DNA from: Pedobacter cryoconitis
Lineage (GTDB): Bacteria > Bacteroidota > Bacteroidia > Sphingobacteriales > Sphingobacteriaceae
DNA length: 64,000 bases
NCBI RefSeq assembly: GCF_001590605.1
Contig: NZ_CP014504.1
Span: 2,728,001-2,792,000, forward strand
Direction of reading: 5' to 3'
Shown here: one piece after another, positions 1 to 9,715 of the stretch
How the letters are laid out: each line of letters opens with the position of its first letter
Numbering within the stretch: position 1 is the first letter of the stretch
Notes under the pieces: model-generated
The model's input: only the letters and a program-made list of their open reading frames with translations
Database searches by the model: none
What the model was told of the DNA's origin: nothing
Position numbers and translations under genes: made by a program

Positions 1-637
1 CTTTATTTTTGAACAGGGCAAAGAAATCCCCCCGGTTACTCGCTTCTTTGGATTGACTGAACATACCCGATTCCGCTACCCCGATACGGAGTAAAAGCAG
101 GAATAAACCTAATCCTCCTCCAATAAAAAAAGAAGTTCGCCAATCAAACATTTGTGCAATAAAATAAGCTACTACAGCACCACTAACTCCAACAGAGGCC
201 ACAATGGTAGTTGCATAACCTCTCTTTTCTTTAGGCATCAACTCAGCAACAAGCGTAATCCCGGCACCTAACTCCCCTGCAAGCCCAAGCCCTGCAATAA
301 AGCGCCAGAACGCATAAGCATTGACAGAGTGTACCAGACCATTGGCGATATTAGCCAGAGAATAAAGAAATATAGAGCCAAAAAGCACTGATAAACGGCC
401 TTTTTTATCCCCAAGCATCCCCCATAAAATTCCTCCGATCAGCATACCGATCATTTGGGTATTTAATAACATAATACCAGTATCGGTCAATTGTGTCCCG
501 CTAAGTCCAAGAGACTTCAAACTCGGGATACGGACAATACTAAATAATAACAGGTCGTAAATATCAACAAAGTAGCCCAGAGAGGCTACTAAAATAGCTG
601 CGCTTAAAGCAGCATTAGAGGCTTTGGTTGGTTGCAT
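1..637 (-). CDS. MFS transporter, C-terminus cut by window edge
   Basis: An open frame starts at an ATG at 637 and runs off the left edge, giving about 212 N-terminal residues. It begins MQPTKASNAALSAA and has several hydrophobic segments. The major-facilitator loop motif GDKKGR lies between helices 2 and 3, and RFIAGLGLAGELGAG followed by ELMPKEKRG matches the helix 4-5 region of the metabolite:H+ symporter / sugar-porter-like MFS branch. It should be an inner-membrane secondary transporter, driven by the proton gradient; the substrate cannot be read from the sequence. It is divergent from the next gene across a gap of about 170 bases, and it is probably a single gene, though its downstream neighbours lie outside the window. 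Confidence 0.85.
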   Translation of the reverse strand, partial: MQPTKASNAALSAAILVASLGYFVDIYDLLLFSIVRIPSLKSLGLSGTQLTDTGIMLLNTQMIGMLIGGILWGMLGDKKGRLSVLFGSIFLYSLANIANGLVHSVNAYAFWRFIAGLGLAGELGAGITLVAELMPKEKRGYATTIVASVGVSGAVVAYFIAQMFDWRTSFFIGGGLGLFLLLLRIGVAESGMFSQSKEASNRGDFFALFKNK

Positions 638-811
638 CAGGTAGCGTATTTTTTTGTAGAACTAATGTAGTAATTTATGCCTCACCTAATTAACTTTCTT
701 TAACAATTGAGTTATAAAAAATCGAATATATTTGCTGGTAATCATTTATTATTCCATTTAAACTCAGATCTATTATAGCCAAAACTCTACTTTAAAAATA
801 CGACACTAAGT

Positions 812-2554
812 ATGACAGGCGCGAATAACATGATTTGGGAACATCAGCAGCATTGCCAGATTTCATTGCAACTTGCAGCAGAAGAACTTTTTAATTCATT
901 AGATGACAGGCTTTCTCCACGGATTTTCCTGATCGGTGTATTGCTTAAACCTGATATGCACCTTCCTTTTGTAAGGCTGGAATGTCCGGACGCCGAATAT
1001 GAAATGAAAGATTTTGTGTCTTTAAAAGCACTGAGTATACAGCATAGTTTACTAGTTAAACAAGAGAACGAAGTGGAGAAACAGAGCCATACCGGTCCGC
1101 TTAATACTGCCTATACGACAGAGATGCAGCATATTTTAAGAACGCATGTAAATGGGAAAAACAATGCATATTTCTTTTCTGAGCCAGTTTACATCAATGG
1201 ATATCTCGTTTATACGGTTCTGGAATTAAGCAGACAGCTACTGAGTACTTTTTATTACCTGACTAAAAATACACTTCCAAACGGCCAGCAAATTAGCCGC
1301 TCTTTCCTGGAGAGTATTATCAAAATATATCTGGATGCCGCAGCAGATGCGCTGAAATCAAAACCACAATCAGATTTTAATGTATTGGCCAAAAGCCGCG
1401 ATGAACTCGTGAGTAAAGCTGGTCATGATTTTCTGACCACAATTTCTCTTGCCGGACAAAATTCCAGCGGGCTGCATGTGTTATTTGATGCCTGTAATAC
1501 GATTTCCTCTTTAAAATATGAGGGTGAAGAAGGTTTTGGAAAAATGGTCATTGCAAAGCAAGAGCATCCTAATGTTAAAGTGACAATGTTGCTTGAAAAC
1601 CCTATTCACATTAAAGATTTCCGCAGGATGAGAAAGTTTTTGGAACTGGCAGACAATAAACAAATGATGCTCTCAGATTCAGTCTGGATTTATGGTTTAG
1701 GCCAGTTAACAGGAAAATATAACTACCATGATGAGTCTTTGTTTATTGTTCATTTCACTAAACATTTTCACTGGGAAGTTTTACACCATGATCATATTAT
1801 GATGTCTGTTTCGTTCAGAATGCCAGCATTGCATAACGAAAAAATCAATAAAGAAAAATTCTATTCCAGTTTGAAAAGAGTCTTCCAGGGAATTGATAAG
1901 TCAAGGTTAAATGCACTGTGGGAAGTCACAATGGAAGCAACCAAACAAAAACACGGAACTATTTTAGCTATTTCTTCAGAAGCAGATCAGGAAGCTATCC
2001 GGCTGAACAGCCAATGTTTTAAGATTAAACCGATGCGGATTAACAAGGATATCATTCACCAGATCACTTCTATTGATGGTGCAGTATTAATTGATATTGA
2101 TTGTACTTGCCATGCAATAGGTGTCATTTTAGATGGTATAGCTACAGCAAATGGCGATTCTTCCAGAGGTGCGCGCTATAACTCTGCAGTCAGATATTAT
2201 GAACATATGATCAATAAAGCACAAACCGTCTTGGTGGTGATCTCAGAAGATGGTCTGATTGATCTCATTCCTGACCTTAAAGCTCAGGTGAAACATTCAA
2301 TTATTGTTGCGCACATCAGAGAATTGACTAAACTTAGTCAGTCTGATAAATATTTGAGAAGAAATTTCAATCGTTTGATGGAGTTTTTCCAGGAACATGA
2401 TTTTTATTTATCTCCGAAAGAATGTGCAACAGTCAATAAATTACGCAGGACAATTGAAGTTAAATATAAAGATAGTGAGGACGGTGTAAGAATGATATGG
2501 AACAATTTAATACCCAATAGTGCAATGAATATTGGATATTACGTAAGGGAGTAA
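812..2554 (+). CDS. DisA_N (diadenylate-cyclase-fold) protein with sensor-like N-terminal region
   Basis: A 580-residue soluble protein with no signal peptide or membrane helix. The C-terminal third matches the DisA_N/DAC fold of c-di-AMP synthases: HGTILAI near 388, the DGA motif at 422-424 (DGAVLIDID), then GARYNSAVRYY around 453-463 and VLVVISEDG near 475. In active enzymes the second motif reads RHR (GTRHR); here the aligned residues are R455-Y456-N457. The first ~380 residues are unlike DisA or CdaA and resemble the uncharacterised sensor regions fused to Bacteroidota DAC domains. There is no helix-hairpin-helix DNA-binding part, so it is not DisA itself. It may make or only bind a nucleotide. 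An alternative start is the Met at residue 7. It appears to be transcribed alone. Confidence 0.7.
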   Translation: MTGANNMIWEHQQHCQISLQLAAEELFNSLDDRLSPRIFLIGVLLKPDMHLPFVRLECPDAEYEMKDFVSLKALSIQHSLLVKQENEVEKQSHTGPLNTAYTTEMQHILRTHVNGKNNAYFFSEPVYINGYLVYTVLELSRQLLSTFYYLTKNTLPNGQQISRSFLESIIKIYLDAAADALKSKPQSDFNVLAKSRDELVSKAGHDFLTTISLAGQNSSGLHVLFDACNTISSLKYEGEEGFGKMVIAKQEHPNVKVTMLLENPIHIKDFRRMRKFLELADNKQMMLSDSVWIYGLGQLTGKYNYHDESLFIVHFTKHFHWEVLHHDHIMMSVSFRMPALHNEKINKEKFYSSLKRVFQGIDKSRLNALWEVTMEATKQKHGTILAISSEADQEAIRLNSQCFKIKPMRINKDIIHQITSIDGAVLIDIDCTCHAIGVILDGIATANGDSSRGARYNSAVRYYEHMINKAQTVLVVISEDGLIDLIPDLKAQVKHSIIVAHIRELTKLSQSDKYLRRNFNRLMEFFQEHDFYLSPKECATVNKLRRTIEVKYKDSEDGVRMIWNNLIPNSAMNIGYYVRE

Positions 2555-2601
2555 AAATGAAAATATGACTTGAGCCAGATCTAATGCAATAAAGTTGCTT
2601 C

Positions 2602-2609
2602 TATATTTG
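2602..2609 (+). promoter_or_regulatory. -7 promoter box (TATATTTG) of merC-like gene
   Basis: TATATTTG fits the Bacteroidota housekeeping -7 consensus TAnnTTTG exactly and lies 19 bases before the ATG of the MerC-like gene. No convincing -33 element was found at the expected spacing. Confidence 0.5.
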
Positions 2610-2628
2610 CAGTTCAATATTTTATGCT

Positions 2629-3039
2629 ATGTCCCTTTCAAAAACTACACAACGTCTCGACCGGCTCGGAATGACTGCTTCTACTTTATGTGCGGTCCAT
2701 TGTGCCTTAGTTCCCATATTTCTGACTACCCTTCCACTTTTAGGGCTTGAATTTTTAAGTAATGAGTGGGTGGAAATCTCTATGATCATCGTATCTGTAA
2801 TACTGGGAACACTTTCTTTAAGTATGTCCTATCGGAAACAACACCATAAATTATTTCCTTTCCTTGTGCTATTCAGCGGCTTCGCATTGATCGCTACTGG
2901 TCATTTTTCTGGTATAGAAAGTCTCGAACCAATTTTAATTCCCTTAGGCGGGTTTACAGTGGCAGCAGCTCACCTGGTCAACTGGAGATTAAACAGGTCA
3001 TGTACACATCATGAAATTAACGATTCAAGGCTCAAATGA
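2629..3039 (+). CDS. MerC-domain membrane protein
   Basis: A 136-residue protein with about four predicted transmembrane helices. The first helix carries the MerC signature TLCAVHCALVP (Cys-x3-His-Cys), as in mercury-transport MerC proteins, and a Cys-His-His cluster (CTHHE) sits near the C-terminus. In the mer system MerC takes up Hg(II) across the inner membrane. In Bacteroidota such proteins are often found alone without merA or merP, as here, so mercury resistance is not proven and another soft-metal role is possible. A good -7 box lies just upstream, and the neighbours look unrelated. Confidence 0.75.
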   Translation: MSLSKTTQRLDRLGMTASTLCAVHCALVPIFLTTLPLLGLEFLSNEWVEISMIIVSVILGTLSLSMSYRKQHHKLFPFLVLFSGFALIATGHFSGIESLEPILIPLGGFTVAAAHLVNWRLNRSCTHHEINDSRLK

Positions 3040-3093
3040 TAAAATTTGAAACGCTTTTTATAATTGTATAAACAATATGTCTATTTTGCCAGT

Positions 3094-4992
3094 ATGAAAT
3101 CTTTAGCTACGAAAACCTATATCTTATCAGCTGCAGTCTCTATGTTATCATTTGGGACAATGGCTCAAAGACCAGCTCAAAATCAGGATAATGCGATTTA
3201 TATCACAACGCATTATACAAAGATTGAAAAGCTGGTACCAATGCGGGATGGTGTGAAGCTCTTTACGATCATTTATGTTCCAAAAGATAACTCAAAAGAA
3301 TATCCTATACTTTACAACCGGACTCCTTATTCTGCAGGGCCATATGGAGCAGAGCTTTATAAAACGAGCTTAGGTCCATCAATGGTGTTTGCAAAAGATG
3401 GTTATATCTTCGTTTATCAGGATGTAAGAGGCAGATATATGTCTGAAGGGGAATTTGTAGCTAACCGCCCTTTTATTCCTGATAAAAAGACAAAGACAAC
3501 AGTAGATGAAAGTTCTGACAGTTATGATACAATAGACTGGCTGGTTAAAAATGTAAAAGGAAACAATGGTAAAGTTGGGACCTGGGGGATTTCTGCTCCC
3601 GGTTTTTATACAACAATGACTACCATCGATGCACATCCTGCATTGAAAGCGGCTTCTCCTCAAGCTCCGGTAACAGATTGGTTTTTAGGAGATGACCGCC
3701 ACCATAACGGTGCATTCTTTTTAATGGGCACGTTTTCATTTTTGGCCTATTACGGAACACCACGACCTGAGCCTACTCCAAATCATGCAGACAGATTTAC
3801 CGCTTATGGTACACCAGATGCTTATGAGTTCTATAAAAATCTCGGGCCTTTAAAAAATGCAGATGAACGTTATTTTAAAGGAAAAAATCTGGTCTGGAAT
3901 GAAATGATGGACAATGAGAACTATAATGATTTCTGGAAGTCGCGTACTCCGGTCCCACATCTCAAAAACATTAAACCAGCAGTGATGACAGTTGGCGGAT
4001 GGTTTGATCAGGAAGATTTATACGGTCCTTTAAAGACATTTGCGGGTATAGAGCAGAACAAACCAGCCGCACCAAACTATTTAGTAATGGGCCCCTGGAC
4101 ACATGGAAGCTGGACAACGGGCAGCAATGCTTCACTTGGCAATGTTCGTTTTAATTCCGAAACCGGCCCTTATTACAGGGAACAGATTGAGCTTACTTTC
4201 TTTAACCACTATCTTAAAGGCACAGCAAACCCTGAACTACCAAAAGCCACCATCTTTGAAACAGGCTCTAATCAATGGAAAAAATATGCAGCATGGCCTC
4301 CAGCAGAAGCAAAAGAAGAGCGTCTTTACTTTCACGCTAGCGGAAAACTTTCTTTTGAAGCACCCTTAAAGGAAGCGAAAGAATATGATGAATTTATCAG
4401 TGATCCAGAAAATCCGGTTCCATATACCAATGAAATAAGAATTGACAGGGGTAGTGATTATATGTACGAAGATCAGCGTTTTGCGGCAAAAAGACCAGAC
4501 GTATTGGTTTATCAGACTCCGATATTGGAAAATGATGTAGTGATTTCCGGACATCTTTTAGCCGACTTATTTGTTTCTACAACAGGTACAGATGCTGATT
4601 TCGTGGTAAAACTGATCGATGTATATCCTGGTGATGCACCTGATGACAGTCCGTTGCCGGGTACAAAAATGGGCGGTTTCCAGCAATTGGTTCGTGGTGA
4701 GGTAATGCGTTCTAAATTTAGAAATAGCTTTTCAGCACCAGAAGCAATGGTTCCCGGCGCAGTAACTGAAGTCAAATTCGATATGCAGGATGCGGCTCAT
4801 TGCTTTAAGAAAGGTCATAAAATTATGGTGCAGGTTCAAAGCTCCTGGTTTCCTTTAGTAGACCGCAATCCGCAAACATTTGTGAATGTATATAAAGCAA
4901 CGGAGACTGACTTCCAAAAAGCAACCCACCGTGTATATTTTAAAACCGGACAGGCATCAAGCCTGAAAGTTAGTGTGTTGAAGGCCGATTAA
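3094..4992 (+). CDS. Secreted CocE/NonD-family hydrolase (X-Pro dipeptidyl-peptidase S15-like)
   Basis: About 632 residues from the ATG at 3094. The frame also opens at a TTG at 3064, but the ATG is directly followed by a signal peptide (MKSLATKTYILSAAVSMLSF, cleavage near AQR), so it is preferred. The alpha/beta-hydrolase core has the S15 nucleophile motif GTWGISAPG, with Ser about 167 residues from this start; GGWFDQEDLYG probably supplies the acid and GPWTHGSW the His. The C-terminal part is the jelly-roll domain of the X-Pro/cocaine-esterase family. Members act as acyl esterases, glutaryl-acylases or peptidases, so the substrate is open; it should work in the periplasm or outside the cell. 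The gene converges on the next one with a 4-base overlap. Confidence 0.85.
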   Translation: MKSLATKTYILSAAVSMLSFGTMAQRPAQNQDNAIYITTHYTKIEKLVPMRDGVKLFTIIYVPKDNSKEYPILYNRTPYSAGPYGAELYKTSLGPSMVFAKDGYIFVYQDVRGRYMSEGEFVANRPFIPDKKTKTTVDESSDSYDTIDWLVKNVKGNNGKVGTWGISAPGFYTTMTTIDAHPALKAASPQAPVTDWFLGDDRHHNGAFFLMGTFSFLAYYGTPRPEPTPNHADRFTAYGTPDAYEFYKNLGPLKNADERYFKGKNLVWNEMMDNENYNDFWKSRTPVPHLKNIKPAVMTVGGWFDQEDLYGPLKTFAGIEQNKPAAPNYLVMGPWTHGSWTTGSNASLGNVRFNSETGPYYREQIELTFFNHYLKGTANPELPKATIFETGSNQWKKYAAWPPAEAKEERLYFHASGKLSFEAPLKEAKEYDEFISDPENPVPYTNEIRIDRGSDYMYEDQRFAAKRPDVLVYQTPILENDVVISGHLLADLFVSTTGTDADFVVKLIDVYPGDAPDDSPLPGTKMGGFQQLVRGEVMRSKFRNSFSAPEAMVPGAVTEVKFDMQDAAHCFKKGHKIMVQVQSSWFPLVDRNPQTFVNVYKATETDFQKATHRVYFKTGQASSLKVSVLKAD

Positions 4993-5858
4993 AAGACTTC
5001 AATTTCCCAGCTCCTTTTCCAGTCAAGCCCTGGCGATAAAGATTGTATCCCTTCTTTATCGCTAAGTTGCTGGTTATGATGGATGCCATCAGCAATTCCA
5101 CACCAAGGTTCCAGGCACACAAAATCTGCATCCTTCGCTGACCAGATTCCAAAGAAAGGAAAATCTATGAAACGGAAATTAAGACCATGCTGATTTTTAG
5201 TGTTCTTTAATTGAATAGACTTACTGTTCAAATCTTTCATGACCAGTGCATCATTATAAAATAATTCATGCTGCAGGTTTAGCTTACGATCGCTGAGCTG
5301 TAAGATAGCAACCTGATCACCAATCAGGTTATCTTCAATCTGGTGAATATTCAACGATTCGTCCTGAGAAAATTCAAGATAATAATCTTCGTAAACCGTG
5401 TCTGCTGTTAATGGAACAGCAAAAGCCGGATGAGCACCTACAGAAAACAAAAGATCTTTTGTTCCTGGATTGTTCACTTCATAAGTACAGGAAACGGCCG
5501 GTCCGGAAATCCTGTATCTTAAACTGAATTTAAACTCAAAAGGATAAACCTCCGAAGTTTTCACTGTATTGGAAAGCGTAAATAAAGCTTCCTCCTCACT
5601 AATTTGCTGAGCCTCAAAGTCAAGGTCCCTTGCAAACCCATGACGGGGAAGCTGATAAGATTGATCACCAATACAATAGGTATTATTTTTAAGCGCCCCT
5701 ACAATTGGAAAAAGTACCGGACTGAATTTGCCCCAAAAAGCAGGATCACCTTTCCATAAGTATTCCAGGTTATCTTTTTTGCTTTTGATACTTTGTAACT
5801 CCGCTCCTTTTGCCGAAATAGTTACTTTGATATTTTCGTTTTCCAGTAAAATCATCAT
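4989..5858 (-). CDS. Aldose 1-epimerase family protein (LacX/YeaD-like)
   Basis: A 289-residue cytoplasmic protein of the galactose-mutarotase-like fold. Visible family features are FSPVLFPIVGALKN near residue 47, LPRHGFARD around 70, SVGAHPAFAVPL near 140, and CLEPWCGIADG towards the end with the conserved Glu. The RHGFAR and GAHPAF blocks carry the His residues used for sugar mutarotation. The exact sugar is unknown; relatives are LacX and the hexose-6-phosphate epimerase-like YeaD group. Its stop codon overlaps that of the convergent CocE-like gene, and a receiver-domain gene lies about 36 bases upstream on the same strand, but the link may be incidental. Confidence 0.85.
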   Translation of the reverse strand: MMILLENENIKVTISAKGAELQSIKSKKDNLEYLWKGDPAFWGKFSPVLFPIVGALKNNTYCIGDQSYQLPRHGFARDLDFEAQQISEEEALFTLSNTVKTSEVYPFEFKFSLRYRISGPAVSCTYEVNNPGTKDLLFSVGAHPAFAVPLTADTVYEDYYLEFSQDESLNIHQIEDNLIGDQVAILQLSDRKLNLQHELFYNDALVMKDLNSKSIQLKNTKNQHGLNFRFIDFPFFGIWSAKDADFVCLEPWCGIADGIHHNQQLSDKEGIQSLSPGLDWKRSWEIEVF

Positions 5859-5894
5859 TTTATAAATTTAGGCAAACAGGGGGCGTTTAATACC

Positions 5895-6257
5895 TTATTT
5901 AACCAATAGTCTTTCTATTCTTTTAACTACATAATCCAGGTCAAACGGTTTACTGATATAAGCATCGGCTTGTGCAGTAACACTTTTCTCCTTACTTTCA
6001 GGATTAGCTGACATCACAATCACAGGAATATGTTTAGTAAACATGTCAGTTTTTAAATCATCACAGATCTCAATTCCGTTTCCATCAGGCAACATCACAT
6101 CGATGATAAACAAATCTGGCAATGCATCGTTCAATTTGCTTTTCAATTCCGCAAAAGTCGAGGATAATTGTAATTCATATCCTTCATCTTTTAATAAAAA
6201 TTCAATAATATATCTGATATCCTGGTCGTCTTCTAAAACGTGTATTCTTTTCTTCAT
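5895..6257 (-). CDS. Stand-alone receiver-domain response regulator
   Basis: 120 residues forming only a CheY-type receiver. The acidic pocket (Glu9, Asp10, Asp11), the phospho-acceptor Asp53 (FIIDVMLPDG), Ser83 in VIVMSA and Lys103 in ISKPF are all present, so the domain should be phosphorylatable. There is no output domain and no histidine kinase nearby, so it probably belongs to an orphan phosphorelay or to a kinase encoded elsewhere. Single-domain receivers of this type are common in Bacteroidota. About 80 bases separate it from the ABC permease gene upstream. Confidence 0.9.
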   Translation of the reverse strand: MKKRIHVLEDDQDIRYIIEFLLKDEGYELQLSSTFAELKSKLNDALPDLFIIDVMLPDGNGIEICDDLKTDMFTKHIPVIVMSANPESKEKSVTAQADAYISKPFDLDYVVKRIERLLVK

Positions 6258-6338
6258 AATTTATTTTGGTGTGAATCTGAATTTTCCACACAATATGCAA
6301 ACATTGTTCCGAATTTCCCGTTTTAAGAACATTTTCTC

Positions 6339-8939
6339 TTAACTATCTTTTCTTAAGACTTCTAAAGGTGGATGCTTCAATATTCCTCTGCTACTGCTCA
6401 TTCCTGTGATCACTACAATCAAGGTCACTGCACTAAATAATAATACTATAGGTAAAGGCTCCGGTGTAAAAACTGCGTCGAAAATATAGGTTGCCAGCGC
6501 CCAGCTTCCTGCCAGGGCAATGACCATTCCTGCTGCGGCAGCAAGCACACCAAGAAATAGATATTCAATAGCTGTGATAGAAAGAATCTGTGTTCCTTTT
6601 GCACCAATAGTTCTTAAGAGTACAATTTCCCGAAGCCTTTGATTTTTACTGCTTCGTACAGCAGAGATCAATACAATCCAGCCTGTAATAATGCTGAATG
6701 AGGCCATGAAGCGAATTACAAAACTGATTTTACCTAATAAAGTGTCCAAAACTTGCAGTACCAGTCCGAGATCAATAACTGAAATATTTGGAAAACTCCG
6801 CACTACGGCAGCCTGGAATTTTGCAGAAGTTTGTGCATCAGGAATTTTAGTCATCAGCACATGGAATTTAGGGGCTTCTTCTAAAACACCAGCAGGAAAT
6901 AGGACGCGAAAATTAGTTTGCACTTTCCCCCACTCCACTTTCCTGAGACTTCCGATAACTGTTGGAATCATCATTCCCTGAACATTAAAAAGCATCTTAT
7001 CTCCTACTTTCACGCCAATTCTTTCTGCATAGCGTTCATCAAGTGAGATATAGACTATATCCTTCGGATAGTTAACGCTCCCAACCCACTTTCCTGCTGT
7101 GATTTTTTCTGCACTGGTTAGTTGTGTTTGAAAAGTAGCCCTGATCTCATTTTTAAAGGCAGACGACGAACTTTCCCGCTTTTGATTATCCCCATTTTCA
7201 GGTTCCTTCTTTTTCAAACTATCGGCCTCAGCCAATTGTGAAGCCGTTTTACCATTAATTTCTTCCAGGCGCATCGTTACGACTGCAACCTGGTTCATTA
7301 AAGGTAAATTATATTGCTTAGTGAGTGCATTTACACCCTCAACCTGATCGTCCTGAATATCGAAAAGAGCCATATTTGGCTGATCTTTCCCAGACGAGAT
7401 CGTGACCTTATTAATGAGTATTCCCTGAACGAAATATAGCGTAGCAATCAATGTAGTCGATAAACCAATAGCTACAATGAGCATCAGCGTCAGGTTATTT
7501 GGCCGGTAAAGATTGGAGAATCCTTGTCTCCAGGTATAGGCTATACCTTTTGGTATCGTTTTTTTAACCAGCGCCAATAATAATACTGATAGTGCGTAAA
7601 ATATCAATATAGTGACTAACAATGCACCTGAAAAGATAAGCGCCTGCAACCAGCTATTCATCTGGAGATAAGTAAACCCCAGTACAAATAAGAAAATGAT
7701 TAGATAAACTATAATTTTCAGTGGATCTGCTTTGAGTTTAACCTGCTCAAAAGATAGTCTTATTGCATTAAGCGGAGATATCCGGCGAACCGATAAAAGA
7801 GAGGGTAAAGCAAAAAGTATCGCAATCACCACCCCCGTTATAATCCCCTGAAAAATCGCCCCCCAGGAAAGCTGCATGGTAAAATCTACCGGCAAAAAAT
7901 CTTTCAGTACATAGGGTAATAAAAATTGCAGTCCGGAGCCAATTATTGCACCTGCCACAGCACCTGCAAACCCGATAAAAGTCAATTGAATGAGGTAAAT
8001 AAAGAAAGCTTCCCAAGCACTTACTCCCAGGCAACGTAAAGTCGCAATCGCAGCCAGTTTCTCACTAATATATACGTGAATTGCACTTCCAACTCCAATA
8101 CAACCTAATAATAAAGCGATAAACCCTGCCAGAGAAAGAAATTGACTCAGATCCTGAAAGGCACGTCCAGTACTTTGTTTTTTAGAAGCAATGGTCTCGT
8201 GGTCCATTCCCTCTTTATCTAAAACAGGCTTGATCTTTTTCAATAAAAGATGAATAGCCGCTGATTGATTGAATTTATAATAAAAAGAATAGTGAATCCG
8301 GCTGCCAAACTGCGCCAGTCCGGTCTGTTTCAGATATTTAAAAGGAATATAAACTATGGGTGAAATGGAAGCCATAATCCCTGATTGTCCTGGTGCCTGT
8401 TCTAAATAACCTGCAATCGCAAAGTTAACTTTACCAATTTGGACAGAGTCGCCGGGCTTCGCATTAAATTGCAACATTACAGTTTTGTCCACGAGTGCAT
8501 TTCGTCCCTGGTCAAGTTGTTTAGCGGCTAATTTGGGTGCCGTTTCTATGGTTCCGTAAAAAGGATACTGACCTTGAAGCGCCTTAATTTGAACTAAACG
8601 GCTCCCCTGTCCTTTGATAAAATAAAGCATCGAAGGAAAGCTTTGTTCCTTTGCGCGCTGATCACCTAAAGTGTCCAGCATAGCCAATACTGGTTTGCTG
8701 ATTTCTTTGCGGCTATCAATAATCAGATCTGCTCCGGTTAATGTTTTAGCTTGTTCATCAATATCCCGCTGCAAATTATCACTAAAAGAATAAACAGCTA
8801 CCAAAGCTGCAATCCCTAAAATAATAGAAGAAGTAAAAAGAAATAGTCTGGACCGGTTTTTACGGCTATCCCGCCATGCCATCTTGAATAACCAGGAAAC
8901 AGGGACATTTTTTCGGAAAACAGGTAGTTGATCAGGCAT
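6339..8939 (-). CDS. ABC transporter permease, FtsX/MacB type (YbbP-like)
   Basis: An 866-residue inner-membrane protein with one N-terminal helix, a large periplasmic domain, a central block of helices, a second periplasmic region and three C-terminal helices. This is the duplicated FtsX layout of the YbbP family. A charged, low-complexity linker (about residues 575-600, rich in Ser, Glu and Lys) lies in the second extracytoplasmic domain. Its start overlaps the end of the ATPase gene by 8 bases, showing translational coupling. With YbbA it is expected to form a mechanotransmission-type ABC complex acting on lipids, lipoproteins or envelope factors; no substrate is firmly established. The divergent tesA gene repeats the arrangement known from E. 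coli. Confidence 0.88.
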   Translation of the reverse strand: MPDQLPVFRKNVPVSWLFKMAWRDSRKNRSRLFLFTSSIILGIAALVAVYSFSDNLQRDIDEQAKTLTGADLIIDSRKEISKPVLAMLDTLGDQRAKEQSFPSMLYFIKGQGSRLVQIKALQGQYPFYGTIETAPKLAAKQLDQGRNALVDKTVMLQFNAKPGDSVQIGKVNFAIAGYLEQAPGQSGIMASISPIVYIPFKYLKQTGLAQFGSRIHYSFYYKFNQSAAIHLLLKKIKPVLDKEGMDHETIASKKQSTGRAFQDLSQFLSLAGFIALLLGCIGVGSAIHVYISEKLAAIATLRCLGVSAWEAFFIYLIQLTFIGFAGAVAGAIIGSGLQFLLPYVLKDFLPVDFTMQLSWGAIFQGIITGVVIAILFALPSLLSVRRISPLNAIRLSFEQVKLKADPLKIIVYLIIFLFVLGFTYLQMNSWLQALIFSGALLVTILIFYALSVLLLALVKKTIPKGIAYTWRQGFSNLYRPNNLTLMLIVAIGLSTTLIATLYFVQGILINKVTISSGKDQPNMALFDIQDDQVEGVNALTKQYNLPLMNQVAVVTMRLEEINGKTASQLAEADSLKKKEPENGDNQKRESSSSAFKNEIRATFQTQLTSAEKITAGKWVGSVNYPKDIVYISLDERYAERIGVKVGDKMLFNVQGMMIPTVIGSLRKVEWGKVQTNFRVLFPAGVLEEAPKFHVLMTKIPDAQTSAKFQAAVVRSFPNISVIDLGLVLQVLDTLLGKISFVIRFMASFSIITGWIVLISAVRSSKNQRLREIVLLRTIGAKGTQILSITAIEYLFLGVLAAAAGMVIALAGSWALATYIFDAVFTPEPLPIVLLFSAVTLIVVITGMSSSRGILKHPPLEVLRKDS

Positions 8940-9621
8940 AAGTTTTTTGTTCGTCAGCTATGATTACTCCACTTTTCAACTTGATAATCCGATCAGTCCG
9001 CGATGCCAGTTCCAGATCATGGGTAACAATTACAAGGGTTGTTCCAGCTTCTTTATTTAAATCGAAAAGAAGACGAATTACCTTTTCACTGGTTTCTCCG
9101 TCCAGATTTCCCGTGGGTTCATCAGCAAATAAAATTGCAGGGGTATTAGAAAATGCTCTTGCTAAAGACACTCGTTGTTGTTCACCGCCAGAAAGTTGCA
9201 CAGGATAATGATTCGCGCGATCTGTTAAACCCACTTTATCTAATAATTCCATTGCCCGTGGACGGATATTTTTTTCGCCTCTCAACTCAAGCGGTACCAT
9301 GATATTTTCTATAGCAGTTAATGTAGGAAGCAATTGAAAGTTTTGAAAAATGAAGCCTACATAACGGTTACGGACTGCTGCTCTTTCGTCTTCTGAGAGC
9401 TGATCTAATACGACATGGTTTAATTCCACACTACCTGAAGTAGCCCGGTCTAACCCCGCACATAAACCTAAAAACGTAGTTTTTCCGCTACCTGAAGGTC
9501 CTGTAATTGATACAGTAGAGCCTCTCTGTATAGAGAAATTGATATGATCAAGTATAGTCAATGAGGAAGCTGCACTTTTATATTGTTTACTGACTTCTTT
9601 TATATTTAAGATGGTTTCCAA
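8932..9621 (-). CDS. ybbA: ABC transporter ATP-binding protein (YbbA/LolD-like)
   Basis: A 229-residue ABC ATPase of the MacB/LolD/YbbA class. Walker A is GPSGSGKTT near residue 41, the Q-loop lies in FIFQNFQLLP, the signature is LSGGEQQR, Walker B is ILFADEPTGNLD, and the H-loop is VTHD. All catalytic residues are present. It overlaps the permease gene by 8 bases, so the two subunits are co-translated. Together with the divergent tesA-like lipase it repeats the conserved ybbAP-tesA neighbourhood, which is why YbbA is preferred over LolD or MacB. Confidence 0.88.
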   Translation of the reverse strand: METILNIKEVSKQYKSAASSLTILDHINFSIQRGSTVSITGPSGSGKTTFLGLCAGLDRATSGSVELNHVVLDQLSEDERAAVRNRYVGFIFQNFQLLPTLTAIENIMVPLELRGEKNIRPRAMELLDKVGLTDRANHYPVQLSGGEQQRVSLARAFSNTPAILFADEPTGNLDGETSEKVIRLLFDLNKEAGTTLVIVTHDLELASRTDRIIKLKSGVIIADEQKTYA

Positions 9622-9715
9622 AGAAATAAGGTTAAATGATGATATTTATTGATATTTGACGCAACAGATGGTATTTTGTTACCGTTAACATATCAAAAAC
9701 CAATCCTTTTATAAG

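Noticed and set aside
812..2554. DisA DNA-integrity scanning protein
   Set aside because: There is no helix-hairpin-helix DNA-binding region and the catalytic domain is C-terminal, the reverse of DisA.
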